From Magnolia sinica (taxonomy: Eukaryota; Streptophyta; Magnoliopsida; Magnoliales; Magnoliaceae): a stretch of 64,000 nucleotides of DNA. The stretch spans positions 21,584,032-21,648,031 of the forward strand of contig NC_080582.1 in NCBI RefSeq assembly GCF_029962835.1, given 5' to 3'. Of the stretch, positions 11,651 through 23,100 are shown in pieces. Under the pieces are notes generated by a model, which saw only the letters and a program-made list of their open reading frames with translations, had not been told where the DNA came from and made no database searches. Position 1 is the first letter of the stretch. Every line of letters starts with the position of its first letter. Position numbers and translations under genes: made by a program.

Positions 11651-13059
11651 CGAAGATTATTCATAAAAAATCCACCCAAGAAAGAAAGAAGAAGGATTAC
11701 TAAAAGAAAAGTCAAAGAAACATATGATCTTCAATTTTTCAATTTAAAGGATGATAATTACCAATCTTCTAAGATGATAATTATTAACAATCTTCTAGGA
11801 TGATGACTAGTCAGTTCCTCAAAGATCATCGTCAATCATCACTCTTAAAGCAATGACCTACATATAAGGTTTGGATGACTCTAAGGTTATCATCAATTAT
11901 CTAAGATTATTGTTGATAATCTTCGATCATGCAAATTTTTCACAACAAGGCTACTGTGTTTGCTATAAGCCAACAACACGTAAGACCTACATAATATCAT
12001 GGGATTAGTAAAAGAAGAAATGTCCCCTATGAACAACAAAAAATATTGTCAATTATCTAAATATTACACGGGCAACTATGAGAGCCAGCGGCAAAAGCCC
12101 ACGAAGGTCAACCACGCATAAGATCTATGTTGTTTGTATCACTCTTGCTAGCGTCATGGGGAAGGGGGAAATAAAATGCCCCTTTATGAATTGACTCGGG
12201 TCATAGAGATGAAGAAAAAGAGGGCTTCAATGTGAGCTTTGTGGTTTATCCATATATCAGCCAACCATGCATAAGACCCTCCAAGTTTTTTGGCTTGTTT
12301 CCAATATTAACTCATGGGGAAGGGTGACCTTCATAAGAGCTCCCTCCCATCAATGGATTGGAGGCTTTGGACTTAGTACCCTTACATGTAGCCTTGCGGG
12401 CTCCATGAACTCAAAAGAGTTACTAAGGCCAACCGTGCACGTAATTCCTATCGATTTTACCACTCTGATAGCTTTAATGGGCCCCTCTAATAGACTGTAG
12501 TGTGTGAACTCCTCAGCAGTAATAGAAGTCCCATGAACTCAAGAAAGTTACTAAGATCAGCTAACATAAGTCCCAAATGCTCCTATTACTCAAGAGCCTA
12601 AACTGTGGACGCTTTAAATACTCAAGAGTCTAAACTGTGGATGCTCCAAATACACAAGAGTCTAAACTCTAGCCAGTGCCTTAGTTTTACTAACAGAACT
12701 CTAGGGTAGTTCCTCCCATTAAAAAGAACGCAACACAAAATATGGTGATAAGAAAAAGTCAAACTGATCGACTAAATTATCAAAATACTATATAGTTCTG
12801 TCTATAAAAAGTGTGTATATAATTGCAACATGATTTGTGTAATTAAAAATCATACATGATCAAATGTTTGGAGATAGAGTGACAAGTTTAACCTTGAGAA
12901 TTTTAAAATTGTTTTAAAATTGTATTAAAATTGTTGTGAATTACATATTACAAAAATTTCTTTGTACATGATCATTCAGTGACACCAAGAGCTGACATAT
13001 GTTTTTGCAAATCTTGATCAAATTAGATTTGAGTTGCAACAACATTGAGTTTGACTTTG
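11651..13059 (+). other. 3' spacer of the Tat-like element with short tandem repeats
   Basis: No reading frame is supported. At 11730-11930 the sequence repeats variants of ATCTTCTAAGATGATAATTA. Around 11950-12500 GCATAAGACC/CCAACCATGCATAAGA words recur. At 12583-12670 three roughly 32-base copies of CAAGAGTCTAAACTGTGGA-type sequence are in tandem. Long repeat-rich spacers between pol and the 3' LTR are known for plant Tat elements, which fits the position. Confidence 0.5.
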
Positions 13060-13688
13060 ATGATAAGTTAGACTTGATTGAAAATGCCCACGAGCTCTTG
13101 TTCTAAGGAAAGAGAATCAATCCTCTTCTTTGAAAGTATAGATTCTTCGAGCTCCACGATACTCATATTCTCAGCAATATTTTCCTGGATCTTGCTCAAT
13201 CTCAATTCTTCTTCTTGCCTTTGCATTTTAAGAATAATAATCTTTTCATTGATTGAAGTCAATATTTACTCGGAAAATTTCGTTTCTTCTTGAAGAGAAT
13301 CACGCTCCTTTTGGTATCTAGAGATAAGTGAAGATCACCTAGAGATCTCATCATTGAGACGTAACAATTCTTCTTGGTGATGTAATGTCACTAGTCCAAT
13401 TTCTATATTTTGAACTAATTCTAATCGCTGAAGAAAATCAAAAAACTGAGACAAGGAATCATGGAGACTTGAAATTGTAATCTTAGCAAGCTTCGCAGTA
13501 TTTTCTAAATTTGTCAAGGCGTCACCACGGAGGGGACATTGCTGTGGATCTTAGAACATGTAAGCAATCATCAAGAGCGCATTTTTGACAAGAATGAGCT
13601 TGTAAGGGGGAACCTTCTCTAAAGATAGGATATCCGATGCGGTTGCCATCGAATTTGAACTCGCGGAGAAACTTGGAACTGAAGTGGT
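13060..13688 (-). pseudogene. Antisense coiled-coil ORF of a Tat-like retroelement
   Basis: Reading leftwards from 13688, the minus strand encodes about 210 residues: a serine/alanine-rich start with M-A-T-A-S-D-I-L-S-L-E-K, a segment Y-K-L-I-L-V-K-N-A-L, then Glu/Leu/Gln-rich helical sequence such as LHHQEELLRLNDEISR, EEELRLSKIQENIAE and SLSLEQELVGI. The heptad-like leucine spacing suggests a coiled coil. Only about three in-frame stops interrupt it. It lies downstream of and antisense to the integrase fragment. Tat-lineage elements are known to carry an antisense ORF between pol and the 3' LTR, so I assign it there. The upstream end is cut by insertion of copy B. Confidence 0.6.
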
Positions 13689-15111
13689 TGTTGAGTGTGA
13701 AAATATTGCATATTTCTCCCTTGTTATAACTTGGTTTTATGAATTTTACTCCGCTTAAATGATCTCCTTACACTTGTTTTCTCTTATAAGGTAAATTCAA
13801 GAGCTATGGATAAGCGAACACTTAAAGCAAGGAGTTTAATGCTCAAAAGATTACCAAAGGAAGATTGAGAGATTTGGAGGTGATTAATGATGAATTCACA
13901 TGCCAAAGATCTAAGAAAACCAAGCTCAAAGGAGGAAAAAAAGACTAGAAAAATCGTAAGTCCAATAGCAGAAAATAAAACCTTCGGCTCGACCTTCAGT
14001 TCAATCGAAAGTGCACAAAACCGTCCAAAAGAATTTTAATTTTTGGGAATTAATTTAGCCACAACCAAAGAGACTTTTAGTGCCACTAAAGCTAGGTTTA
14101 GTGCGATTGAAGAGACGTTTGGTGCGACTAAAGGTAGACAAAGAGTCCAGATACAAATCGAGTTAATTCGGCTGTGACCGAAACTAGGTTCGGTGCGACC
14201 GAAGGTATGTTTGGTGGGACTGAAGTCGGTCGGCTATGACCAAAGCATAACTAAAGTGTGTAAATTTGAGGCGATTTCAAAGTTGGTCCATTCCAAACTT
14301 ATATATAGGGATGTTTTTAGAGTTTTTGGGTACGTTTTTGAGGAGAGGTGGCAGAAAGGTGTGGAGCTACAAGGAGCTTTTCCTCCTCTTCAATCTGTCA
14401 GTTTGAGTAATTTCATGTTTTCATTTGATAGTTTGAGTTCAATCATGTATTTGGTTGGCTGAATCTCTTAGTTAGAGCTAAGAGGTGAAGCTTGTAGTTG
14501 TTTTAATATTTATTTCACTTGAATTCAAGATTTGAGATTTGTATGTTGAACAATTCATGAATTCTGGGTTGAATGAAGAAATATTTTCAATTTTATTTTG
14601 ATCAATCATCAACTCCGGGCGCGGTGGATGCTTAAGAATTCTCTTAATGCTCTCTTCTCTTTTATGTTATTGTAATATTTGTAAGATTCTTTGATTTTCC
14701 ATTAATAAGGGCACAGTGGATGCTTTGAATCCCTTACAAATCATTGCAATAAGACGGATTTGTGGAAACTAAATTTATGGATGTTCAGATTTTTTTAAAA
14801 TGATAATTACACTTTACTCGCTCCATTATCCGGCTGGATAGATTAAGACTTTAATTCCAACTATATTAAATTCCATTGAATCAACTTAAATTATATTAAG
14901 ATTGACTGCAAGCGGACCCTTGGTGCTGTACCACTTAAATCGATATCTCACTTCATAAACACATTAGTGCAATTTCCAAATTTTAGTTAAACCACTAGTT
15001 CTAATTCTAAATATTTCAGAAAATCACATCCATATACAGTCCCTATGGGTTTGATCTCGATCTCACTGAGTTATTACTACTTTGTAACCCTGCACTTGGG
15101 ATTCGTGAACA
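13689..15111 (+). mobile_element. 5' LTR of copy B
   Basis: Starts TGTTGAGTGTGAAAATATTG and ends GGGATTCGTGAACA, just before the primer site. U3 contains a cluster of TTCGGTGCGACCGAAGG-like near-palindromes (about 13980-14260), then a TATA box at 14300-14307 and a GAGCTAAGAGGTGAAGCTTG block shared by all copies. Near the 3' end lies CGATCTCACTGAGTTATTAC, conserved with the other LTRs. Confidence 0.85.
14300..14307 (+). promoter_or_regulatory. LTR TATA box of copy B
   Basis: TATATATA followed by GGGATG, about 40 bases downstream of the near-palindrome cluster. The 3' LTR has TATAAATAGGGG at 18553-18560 in the same context. Confidence 0.5.
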
Positions 15112-15117
15112 AGTTTT

Positions 15118-15135
15118 TGGCGTCGTTGCCGGGGA
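15118..15135 (+). promoter_or_regulatory. tRNA-Asp primer-binding site of copy B
   Basis: TGGCGTCGTTGCCGGGGA differs by one base (C to T at a CpG) from the complement of the plant tRNA-Asp 3' end. It begins six bases after the LTR end, the same spacing as in copies A and C. Confidence 0.9.
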
Positions 15136-15432
15136 GTGGCATTGAACAGAATTAGGTATAAGTTTTTTTATTTTTGATTTTTATTTCAGGTAAGGTTTTT
15201 CTAGTTTTTTAAAATTTTCTAACCTAGGTTTTTTGGAATTTTTTTAATTTTCAGATTTTTTTTAAGGGTTTATCTTATTTTCTTTTATAACATTACTAAC
15301 ATTGTTTATTGTTTATGTTCTTTTAGTATCATTATTCTAGTTCCTCTATTCTGGTAACATCCTTCCTTACTCCATCTACTTACTTTCCTTATTGTTGTAG
15401 GATTTTTTCGTAGAATTTTTTAAGGGTTTCAT

Positions 15433-16800
15433 CATGTTCATGTAAGAATGGACATGTAAATGCTCTAATCAACTTCTAAGAGACGAGAGATACATTAAAG
15501 GGCTATCAGATGTTATGTTAGGAAACAACTTGTCTTGAAAATTTACTAAAACCATGATCGAGAATCGACCACGATATGATATTCCGCCGGTTAAGAAGTT
15601 CATACGCAATTAAATGAGAGAGAATAATTATCATCCACCAGTTAAGAAGAAAATGCACAATTATATTATGGGTGATAATGCTTACCAATAACCATCAAAT
15701 ACTCCCACATATGATCCATATAACTTCAATTGGTGGAAACATCAAAACTTAAATTGGAGAGGTGAACTAACTATGGATTCTAATGACTATTTCCTTGGAT
15801 CCACTACTTATGAGATTGAACCAGAAACAATCCAAGAGGATATAGTTCAGAAATTCATGGATGATCATGATGAATTCAACCAAAATACTATGCAAACATT
15901 CAAAGACATCAGAACATCATTAGAGTTGCTTGAATCCTCCATTCAAAGAATTTAGTCATGTCTCATTGATGAGGAAAAGGTTAGTTTAGCTTAGCCTCAA
16001 CCCAATTTAAAAGCATAATGTGAGGAGCGTAATCCCAACTCATTTGTTGAGTATACTGAATTTAATAAGGAGTTGGATTATAATCATGAGTATACGGTTC
16101 AGTTTTTTGAATAGTCGATCTCAATTACAGTCCAGGTTAATGGTCAAGAAGCACGGTTACTTTTTAAACATAGTGATGATGCTCTACTCCACCCACATGA
16201 CATGCTTGACCTCTATGTGGAGAATAAGTCCCTTTTAAATAAATGTCTCGAATCTTTAAAATTTTGCTTGGCACATTTTGAGGATTCTAATGATATTACG
16301 ATTAAAGAAATAGTGGACGCCTTGCAAGACAATCCTCGGTAGTTGATATTGACTGAAGGAATTATTGTTCTGAAACACCTCTTTCCACAGATTTAGAATG
16401 TTTACCATTAAAGGTGGATGAGCTTAAATTTGAACCGAAGTCTAAAACTTCAGAATTTGTAGAAACTACATTGCCTATTAAGAATTTTTCTAAATTTCAT
16501 TTACTTGTAGTCTCTGATTCACTATGGTGTAGTAACATTGAAAATTTTTCTGTTAGAAGTGAATATTATCCACTTTGGATATCTTAAGGGATTAAACAAT
16601 TTTTTTTTTTTTACTGAGGTTCGTAAATTTCTCTGGACATTCATGCTCTAGGGCATCCAAACCTAGTACAAAAAGGGCTTTTGGATGATCTTGTTGAGAA
16701 ACCTATTGAAAAATTTATCGAGAAACTAGCTGGAGGAGGAACCTATTTATCAAGATTGAGTAGTTTTCCCTTACCTTCTTACAATTAGGAATATATTGCT
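15433..16800 (+). pseudogene. Unassigned gag-position ORF of copy B (broken)
   Basis: The frame carries the family's blocks in order: IENRPRYDIPPVKK, MRENNYHPP, YIMGDNAYQ, TPTYDPYNFNWWKHQN, TYEIEPETIQED, a Leu/Ile-rich helix SLELLESSIQRI (15900-15952) and PQPNLK. Farther on come SDSLW, VRKFLWTFMLQGIQTQYKKG and FWMILLRNLL (about 16510-16720), matching the copy C block at 32590-32838. Multiple stops and frame changes are present. No zinc knuckle, protease or polymerase motif is recognised. The conserved order in three copies shows that the ancestral element encoded one protein of roughly 600 residues, of unknown function. Confidence 0.6.
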
Positions 16801-17798
16801 TTCTTAGGATTAGTTTGATTTATATTAGTTTGGTTTAGTTGTTGATGCATCTTTTGATAGGAAGTTCGCATTAGCTTATCTCTTTACTACCTTTCACGTA
16901 CTTCTCATCTACTCCTTTTTATTTTTGTTACCGGGGGGGGGGGAGGGGCGGTAAGGTTTTCTTTGGAAAATTCTTTAAATTTGTGTTGAAATTGTGTTTT
17001 TGAACTTAAAATTTTCAATAAAGTAAAGTATTTTGAAATACTCCAGAAATTAGAATGATAAGATGCAAATATTGAGGATTTTTTACTCTTAGATTCTAGT
17101 AATTTGATAGATTTTAAAATTAAGTTTGAAGTTTTTAAAGATTGATTGAGTCATGATTTCACATGTCACATTTATCTTACACATAAAAGTTATAGTTAAT
17201 ACTGAATTGTAAACTTGATAATTATTAAGAATGATAGGAACCAAATTTGGAGAATTTGTCCATCATGTTCAATGAAAAGAATTGAAAAAAGAGAGTGAAA
17301 AAGAAGGTAATACCCAACTAAACAACAGTTGTCATCGAAAAGGGTTACCTGTCGAATTTCCTAGAAATGACTATAAAGAAGAAGAAAAAGAAGGTGAAAA
17401 TAGTGTGAAAGCCGTCAATGGAAAAAATTAAAAGATGGAAGAATGAAGTATTGAACTATAAGGCAAGTTTTGGTATAGGCTTTGGTTATCTTGAATATCT
17501 TTAGATTTTAACGTTATCATGAAAGTAGAAAGTTAAAACCTTTGATCTTGTTAAGTTTAGTTTTCACTATGCATATGAAATTCAATGTTTAGAAATTGTG
17601 TAATTGTAGATTAATGCTTTAAATTTGATTATGATATTTACCAAGTGCTAAAGTTTAGGTATAAATTATGCTTTACATTGATGTACCTTGGATTTCTAAA
17701 ATATGGACTACTTTGAGAATTGCTTGAGTTTATAGAAATTTGTTTATTTAGTTTCGAAATATCTTTTGCATGTTTTGTACAAGAATAGCAAAATGCTA
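16801..17798 (+). other. 3' untranslated spacer of copy B
   Basis: No ORF. It is AT-rich, with a G run at 16932-16944. The last 250 bases resemble the pre-LTR segment of copies C and C' (GAAATATCTTTTGCATGTTT and TAGCAAAATGCTAGTTG). Confidence 0.5.
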
Positions 17799-17809
17799 GT
17801 TGTGGGGTT
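17799..17809 (+). promoter_or_regulatory. Polypurine tract of copy B
   Basis: GTTGTGGGGTT directly precedes the 3' LTR start TGTTGAGACC. The same site reads GGTTGGGGGGTG in copy C' (28888-28898), a clearer plus-strand priming tract; copy B has decayed. Confidence 0.6.
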
Positions 17810-19341
17810 TGTTGAGACCTAAATATTGTATATTTATGCTTTCAATTACATTAGCATACTTGGCGTTTAAGTGCTAATCTGATATAAAGATGAATATGGG
17901 CTTAAAATGATGGATTTAGAGCTCAAAAGAAAATAATGAAGAATTGAGGATTTAGAGGTCAAGAATGTAGAAATTACATGTCAAAGATCCAAGAAAACCA
18001 AGTGCAAAGGATGAAGAAAAGACTGAAAAAATCACAAGTCCAACAACAGGAAACAGAATGTTCAGCTCGACCTTTGGTCCGACTGAAAGTGTACAAAACA
18101 GTCTAACAATGAACAATGAATTTCACGTCAGCTTGACCTTTGGTCCGATTAAAAGTGCACAAAATAGTCTAACAACGAACAATGAATTTCACGTCAGCTG
18201 ACCTTTGGTCTGACTGAAAGTGCTCAAAACAGTCCAGTAACGAATGATGAATTTCAGAGTTAATTCGGATAAAACCAAAGGCCACTTTGATGCGAATAAA
18301 GCTAGGTTCAGTGCGATAGAAGACATCTTAGGTGCGACCGAAGGTGGACTGAGAGTTCATACATGAATTGAGTTAATTTGGCTATGATCGATAGTTAGTT
18401 CGGTGTAATTGAAGGTCAAGTTCGGTGTGACTGATAGTTAGTTTGGTGCGATCAAAGGTCAGGTTCGTTGCGACCGAAGTCGTCAGCTGCAGCCAAAGCG
18501 TAACTCGAGTGTGTAAATTTGAGGAAGTTTCAAAGATGGTCCGATCAAAGCTTATAAATAGGGGTCTTTTAAGAGTTTCTAAGCACAAATTATGGTAGAA
18601 TGAGTAGAACAAGGTGTTGGAGAGCTTCAAGGAGTCCTTCCTTCTATTCAATTCTCTGGCTCTAGTTTTTCTTTTTCTTCTAGGATGTTATCTTATTAGG
18701 ATAATCTCTTAGCGAAGGCTAAGGGATGAAGCTTGTAGTTGATTTCAATATTTAGTATGTTGAATTTAATGATATTACTTTAAATAATAATAATAGATTG
18801 ATTTGGTTTGAATTTACTTTAAAAGTCTTTGAGTTGTTTATTTCCAGATTTGTTGTGCACTTCGGGTACAATGAATGCCTCGATTTAACAATTGTTTAGC
18901 CTTTATCTAGAGAAGGAATCAATCTGTATAATCGATTGATCTAATGACGCCTAGGGGTGCATTGCATTCTTTTGATTTCTTGCGATTGATGTCCGAGTGC
19001 TTAATGGAAGAATTTATCAATTGAAATCATATTCATCTTAGTATTTGTGAATGGTTTAACTACTCTACAATCCGACTATATAGATTAAGACTTCAATTCC
19101 AGCAGAGTTATCTTAGATTGAATTAACAAATTGATGGTGAGATTGCTACAAGTGGATTCCTGGATCCTTAGTGCCTTATCATTATTGTCTTTACTATTAA
19201 ACTCATCCATTGGATTAAAATTCAATGAACCAAGTTAGACTTAGATTAGTTCTAGGCTGTGTTCCCCATTCCCTGTGGATTCGATCTCGGTCTCACTGAG
19301 TTATTACTACTTCGAAACCCTACACTTGAGGTTCGTGAATA
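17810..19341 (+). mobile_element. 3' LTR of copy B
   Basis: Starts TGTTGAGACCTAAATATTG and can be followed to GAGGTTCGTGAATA, where the intact end would read GTGAACA. U3 carries three partial tandem copies of a CAACAATGAACAATGAATTTC-type segment (about 18100-18260) not seen in the 5' LTR, accounting for part of its extra length. TATA box at 18553-18560. Confidence 0.8.
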
Positions 19342-19406
19342 TCGACTATAAAAGGGGGAGGGGGCATAAAATACATTGTAATGAAATAAGATAAGATAAA
19401 ATAATC

Positions 19407-19743
19407 CTATTGAAAAAAGAAATATGGAAAATTCAAAATCATACCTTTTGATGCAGTTGCGAATGAAGAAGCAAATAAAGTTGAAGGTCTAACGACAATG
19501 TGAGTATTCAATGATTCAGGAATGATTGTTGTAGGAGAAATATTGAAAGTTAGCTTTCTACCCATAGTACTTGAATCCAAAGTCATCCGAGTTTTCGCAA
19601 CTTTGGGTTTTGACGTGAGGATAGTTGGATGGACATTTGTATATGGGATGTTGGAAGATGCGATCGTGGCATCATTTGTAAAAATATGTTCCACATCAGT
19701 TCTGCCTACCTTAGTAGTCGTAAGAAGGCCGGTCATGTCCTAA
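19407..19743 (-). pseudogene. Probable continuation of the Tat-like antisense ORF
   Basis: Minus-strand frame of about 110 codons, Ser/Thr-rich: it includes KVGRTDVEHIF, SSNIPYTNVHPTI, STMGRKLTFNIS and STLFASSFATASKG, and has no internal stop until 19407. It lies on the opposite side of copy B from the coiled-coil ORF (13060-13688) on the same strand. The sequence after ATASKG begins GTATGATTTTG, which could be a splice donor. I therefore infer it is the N-terminal exon of the same antisense gene, separated by the insertion. The protein itself is not recognised. Confidence 0.4.
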
Positions 19744-20739
19744 TCAACCTCCACACTGCGTGGAGTCAATAGAGGCCTATCTGGAGATATTAATGCCTTT
19801 GCTACGTTCACTACTAATATAGAAAGTTTAAGTTTCTTGATGAAAAAATTTCCATGATCACTACAAGCATTTGAGGATTAATCGGAGGAAATGGTAATTA
19901 GCGGTATTGTTGATTTTTCACGAGGTAGTGGGGAATAGTTAGCGCTGAAAGTCAGATAATATTATGTGATTTTTAATAGGCTCACTATGAACCTCGGTCC
20001 TACATAAGAATCTCATGACATACACTCCTGCCAAAAGCTCCCGCAAGAGACTTGAGTTGATTTTCTATCGGCTAAGAACCTCGATTCTAATCCAAGGACC
20101 GACATTTACTCCCACTGGAGGCTCCCTCAGAGGCTAACACATAAACACCTGTATCTAGTGGCTTACCCTATGACTTAATTGAGTTTAGAAATTCAAACTC
20201 TACACTCAATCTTATAATTAACAATTGATTGAATTAAGCTACTTTTGTAGCGCCTTCTTGGCTTGCTTGATCAATGCTCTCCTGTGCTTCAATTAACTTT
20301 CCTTTGCCCCTTCGATCATGTTGCCAATGCTTTAGATACAAGATCAACTACCTTACATGTTATGTTCCGTTAAAGTGACCAACATGATGGGAGGATGGTA
20401 GAATCTCTTACAACTCATATGAAGTTGTAATTCCTAGGGGATTCACCTAGATATGTCTTTTAGACGATTTAGAAAATGGTATACCTATAGAAGTTGAGTC
20501 TAATCTCTAAAAAATGATAGAATTCAAGACCATCTTTAAGGTGGAGGTTAGAATCCTCATTAGAGTGTTAATATCAGAGAAAATATACTTAGAACTCATT
20601 AGTTTAGAGGCTTGGGATAAAGGATATGATTAATGAATCACTTAAGCTTTTATTGCACCAAAAATTTATTAAAATGCCCAAGAATCGAATACCTTGTATG
20701 AGGAGTTCAAGCTCCAATGGTAAAAAAAAGGAACAGATA
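19744..20739. other. Unassigned AT-rich remnant
   Basis: No supported ORF, terminal repeat or RNA gene. Probably further decay of the Tat-like element flanking copy B. Confidence 0.3.
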
Positions 20740-21065
20740 ACAACTCTTTCGATCGATCGAGTGATGCTTTCGATCGATTGAACTCACCTTCGATGGGATC
20801 AAAGGTCGGTTTGATGGCATTGAGAAATTTTAGAAAATCATAATTTTATTGCTGGACATTTTTGGACACATTCGATCAATCGAGATCGATCGAGAGAAAT
20901 TAAAGATCGCTTAATGGGATTAAAGACTAGTTTGATGACATCGAGAAATTCTAGAAAATTATGATTTTTTTATGGACATTTCTGGAAACCTTCGATTGAT
21001 CAAGCCAATCAAAGATCGCTCGATGGGATTAAGGATCGCTTAATGAGATTGAACCTTACCTAAAA
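20740..21065. repeat. Two imperfect 130-bp repeats with TCGATCGATCGA words
   Basis: The block GATGGGATCAAAGGTCGGTT through AGAAATTTTAGAAAATCAT and TGGACATTTTTGGACAC is followed by a second, diverged copy (GGATTAAAGACTAGTTTGATG through TGGACATTTCTGGAAACC). Each is preceded by TTCGATCGATCGA-type palindromes. The layout resembles the palindrome clusters in the U3 of the LTR family here (see copies A-C), so this may be a fragment of a related LTR. Confidence 0.5.
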
Positions 21066-21179
21066 GATGTTGTTTTGGCATATGTTTACATAGCAACTCC
21101 GCACCTCTTCTAGCCTTACTTAACATATTCCAATTACACTTCTATGGCCAATGGATGATCAACAGGCCACTACAAGAAA

Positions 21180-22410
21180 ATAGGCCTTTAGCCTCAGTTC
21201 AAAAAATAGAGGTTAAATGTGCTTTTTAGCCTCAGTTGTAAAGGAACCGAGGCTAAAAGTTTCTTTTTTGCCTTAATTATAAAAGAACTGAGGCTAAAAG
21301 TTCCTTTTTTGCCTTGGTTGTAAAGGAACTGAAGCTAAAAGTTTGCTATTTCACCTCAATTGATGAAAAACTGAGGCTAAAAGTTCTTTTTTTTTTTTGC
21401 CTCGGTTGGTGAGAAAGTGTGGCTAAAAGTCTATCATTTCACCATTATTTTACTTCGGTTGATGAGAAATGGAGGCTAAAAGTATACTATTTAGCATCAA
21501 TTGGTGAGAAACTGAGGCTAAAAGTCTACCATTTTACCTCAGTTGGTAAGAAACTGAGGTCAAAAGTTTACTATTTCGCCTCGGTTGCTAAAGAAAAGAG
21601 TCCAAAATTCTAATATTTCACCTCAATTTATGAAAAACCGATGCTAAAAGTCTACCATTTGCCTTGTTTAGTAAGAAACTGAGGTTAAAAATCTGTTATT
21701 TTGCCTCATTTAGTAAGAAACCGAGGTTAAAAATCCACTTTTTAGCCTTAGTTATTAGAAAACCGAGGCTAATAGTTTGCTTTTTCACCTCAGTTGTAAA
21801 GGAATTGAGGCTAAAAGCCTATTTTTTTGCCTCGATTGCTAAGGAATCGAGGCTAAAAGTTCAATTTTTTTCACCTCGGCTAGTGAGAAACCGAAGCTAA
21901 AAGTCTACCATTTCGCCTCGATTGGTGAGAAACTGAGGCCAAAAGTCAATTATTTCACCTCGGTTGCTATGGAAGAGAGGATAAAAGTCCGTTATTTTAC
22001 CTCAGTTGGTGAGAAACCGAGGTTAAAAGTCTACCATTGTGCCTTAGTTGGTGAGAAACCGAAGCTAACAGTCCACTATTTATCCTTACTTAATAAGAAA
22101 CTGAGGTTAAAAGTTCACCTTTTAGCCTCAGTTGTTAGGAAATCGAAGCTAAAAGTCTGCTTTTCGCCTCGGTTGTAAAGGAACTAAGGCTAAAAGTTCA
22201 TTATTTTGCCTCGATAAGTGAAAAACTGTGACTAAAAGTCTACTATTTCGCCTCAGTTGGTAAGAAACTGAGGCTAAAAGTTTACTATTTCGCCACAGTT
22301 GCTAAGCAACCGAGGCTAAAAGTCTACTTTTTAGACTCAGTTGTTAGAAGAATTGAAGCTAAAAGTTCATAATTTTGCCTCAATTGATAAGAAACCGAGG
22401 CTAAAAGTTG
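21180..22410. repeat. Subterminal tandem array, about 60-bp hairpin monomers
   Basis: About 20 units of the type CCTCAGTTGGTAAGAAACTG followed by AGGCTAAAAGTCTACTATTT. Each monomer is itself an inverted repeat (CCTC(A/G)GTT...AAC(T/C)GAGG with a 6-8 base loop). Subterminal repeats are the binding sites for the CACTA transposase accessory protein, so this array is likely cis-acting. Because the unit is close to a multiple of three, Lys/Tyr/Phe-rich frames stay open across it; they are not genes. Confidence 0.9.
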
Positions 22411-23100
22411 AGAATTTCAAAAACAAAAATTGATGAATTTCGAAAAATTAAGAATCTTGGAATTTTTAAAGCATTTTAAAAGAAATTGAGTATATTGAAA
22501 GAATTGATAATTTTTAAATTTTTGAAAAAAATGAGAATTTTAAAAGAAAATTTAAGAATTTTGAAAAAAAAAAAAATAGCGAGTTTTTTTTTTTTTTTTT
22601 TTTAATTGAATTTTAAATTTTCAAAGAATTAAGAATTTTTTTTAAAAGTAAGATTTAATTTTTTTTAAAAAAATTAAGAATAAAAAAAATGATAATTCTG
22701 AAAATTTAAGATTTTTTTTTTTTTATAAATTGAGAATTTCTATAATTAAAAAAATAAGAATTTTGAAAAAAAAAATTGATAATTTCAAAAAAAAAAAATT
22801 GAGAATTTTAAATTGGAGAATCTTGAAAATTTTGGGAAATTTTAAAATTTTTAGATATTTCAAAAAATTGGAAATTTTGAAAAAATAAAATAAAATAAGA
22901 ATTTTTACAGCTATCAAGAATTTAAAAAAAAAAATTGATAATTTTGAAAAAAAATGATAAATTTCAACAAATTAAGAATCTTGAAAAAATTTAAAATTAA
23001 AAAAATTAAGGATCTTGATTTTTTTTTTTAGAATTTTAATAAAATTGATCATTTTTAAAATAATTAACAATTTCCAAAACTTTAATAAATTCAAAAAATC
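22411..23100. repeat. Low-complexity AT core of CACTA-1
   Basis: Almost only degenerate GAGAATTTTGAAAAAAA/AATTTTTAAAA units with long A and T runs (for example 22566-22603). No coding content; a frame rich in Phe, Ile, Leu and Lys on the minus strand is an artefact of composition. Confidence 0.8.

Larger units (their letters stand above)
13689..19341 (+). mobile_element. Copy B of the non-autonomous LTR element, both LTRs present
   Basis: Plus-strand order is 5' LTR (13689-15111), tRNA-Asp primer site (15118-15135), broken unassigned ORF (15433-about 16800), AT-rich spacer, polypurine tract (17799-17809) and 3' LTR (17810-about 19341). No protease, reverse transcriptase or integrase is visible in the 2.7 kb interior, so it could only have moved in trans. 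The LTRs begin TGTTGAG and the 5' LTR ends TTCGTGAACA. They differ by many substitutions and by about 110 bp in length, indicating an old insertion. Flanking pentamers (GTGGT left, TCGAC right) do not match, so one end has probably been altered since insertion. Confidence 0.85.

Noticed and set aside
19407-19743. A host gene of unknown function
   Set aside because: Position and strand fit a split antisense ORF of the Tat-like element better; kept only as a low-confidence pseudogene.
21419-22178. Open frames encoding repetitive Lys/Tyr/Phe-rich proteins
   Set aside because: They follow the 60-bp CACTA subterminal repeat, whose length is about a multiple of three; no start context, no family, and the frame breaks where repeat length shifts.
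22723-22917. Hydrophobic Phe/Leu/Ile-rich frame resembling a membrane protein
   Set aside because: Low-complexity AT sequence inside CACTA-1; no start signal or conserved feature.
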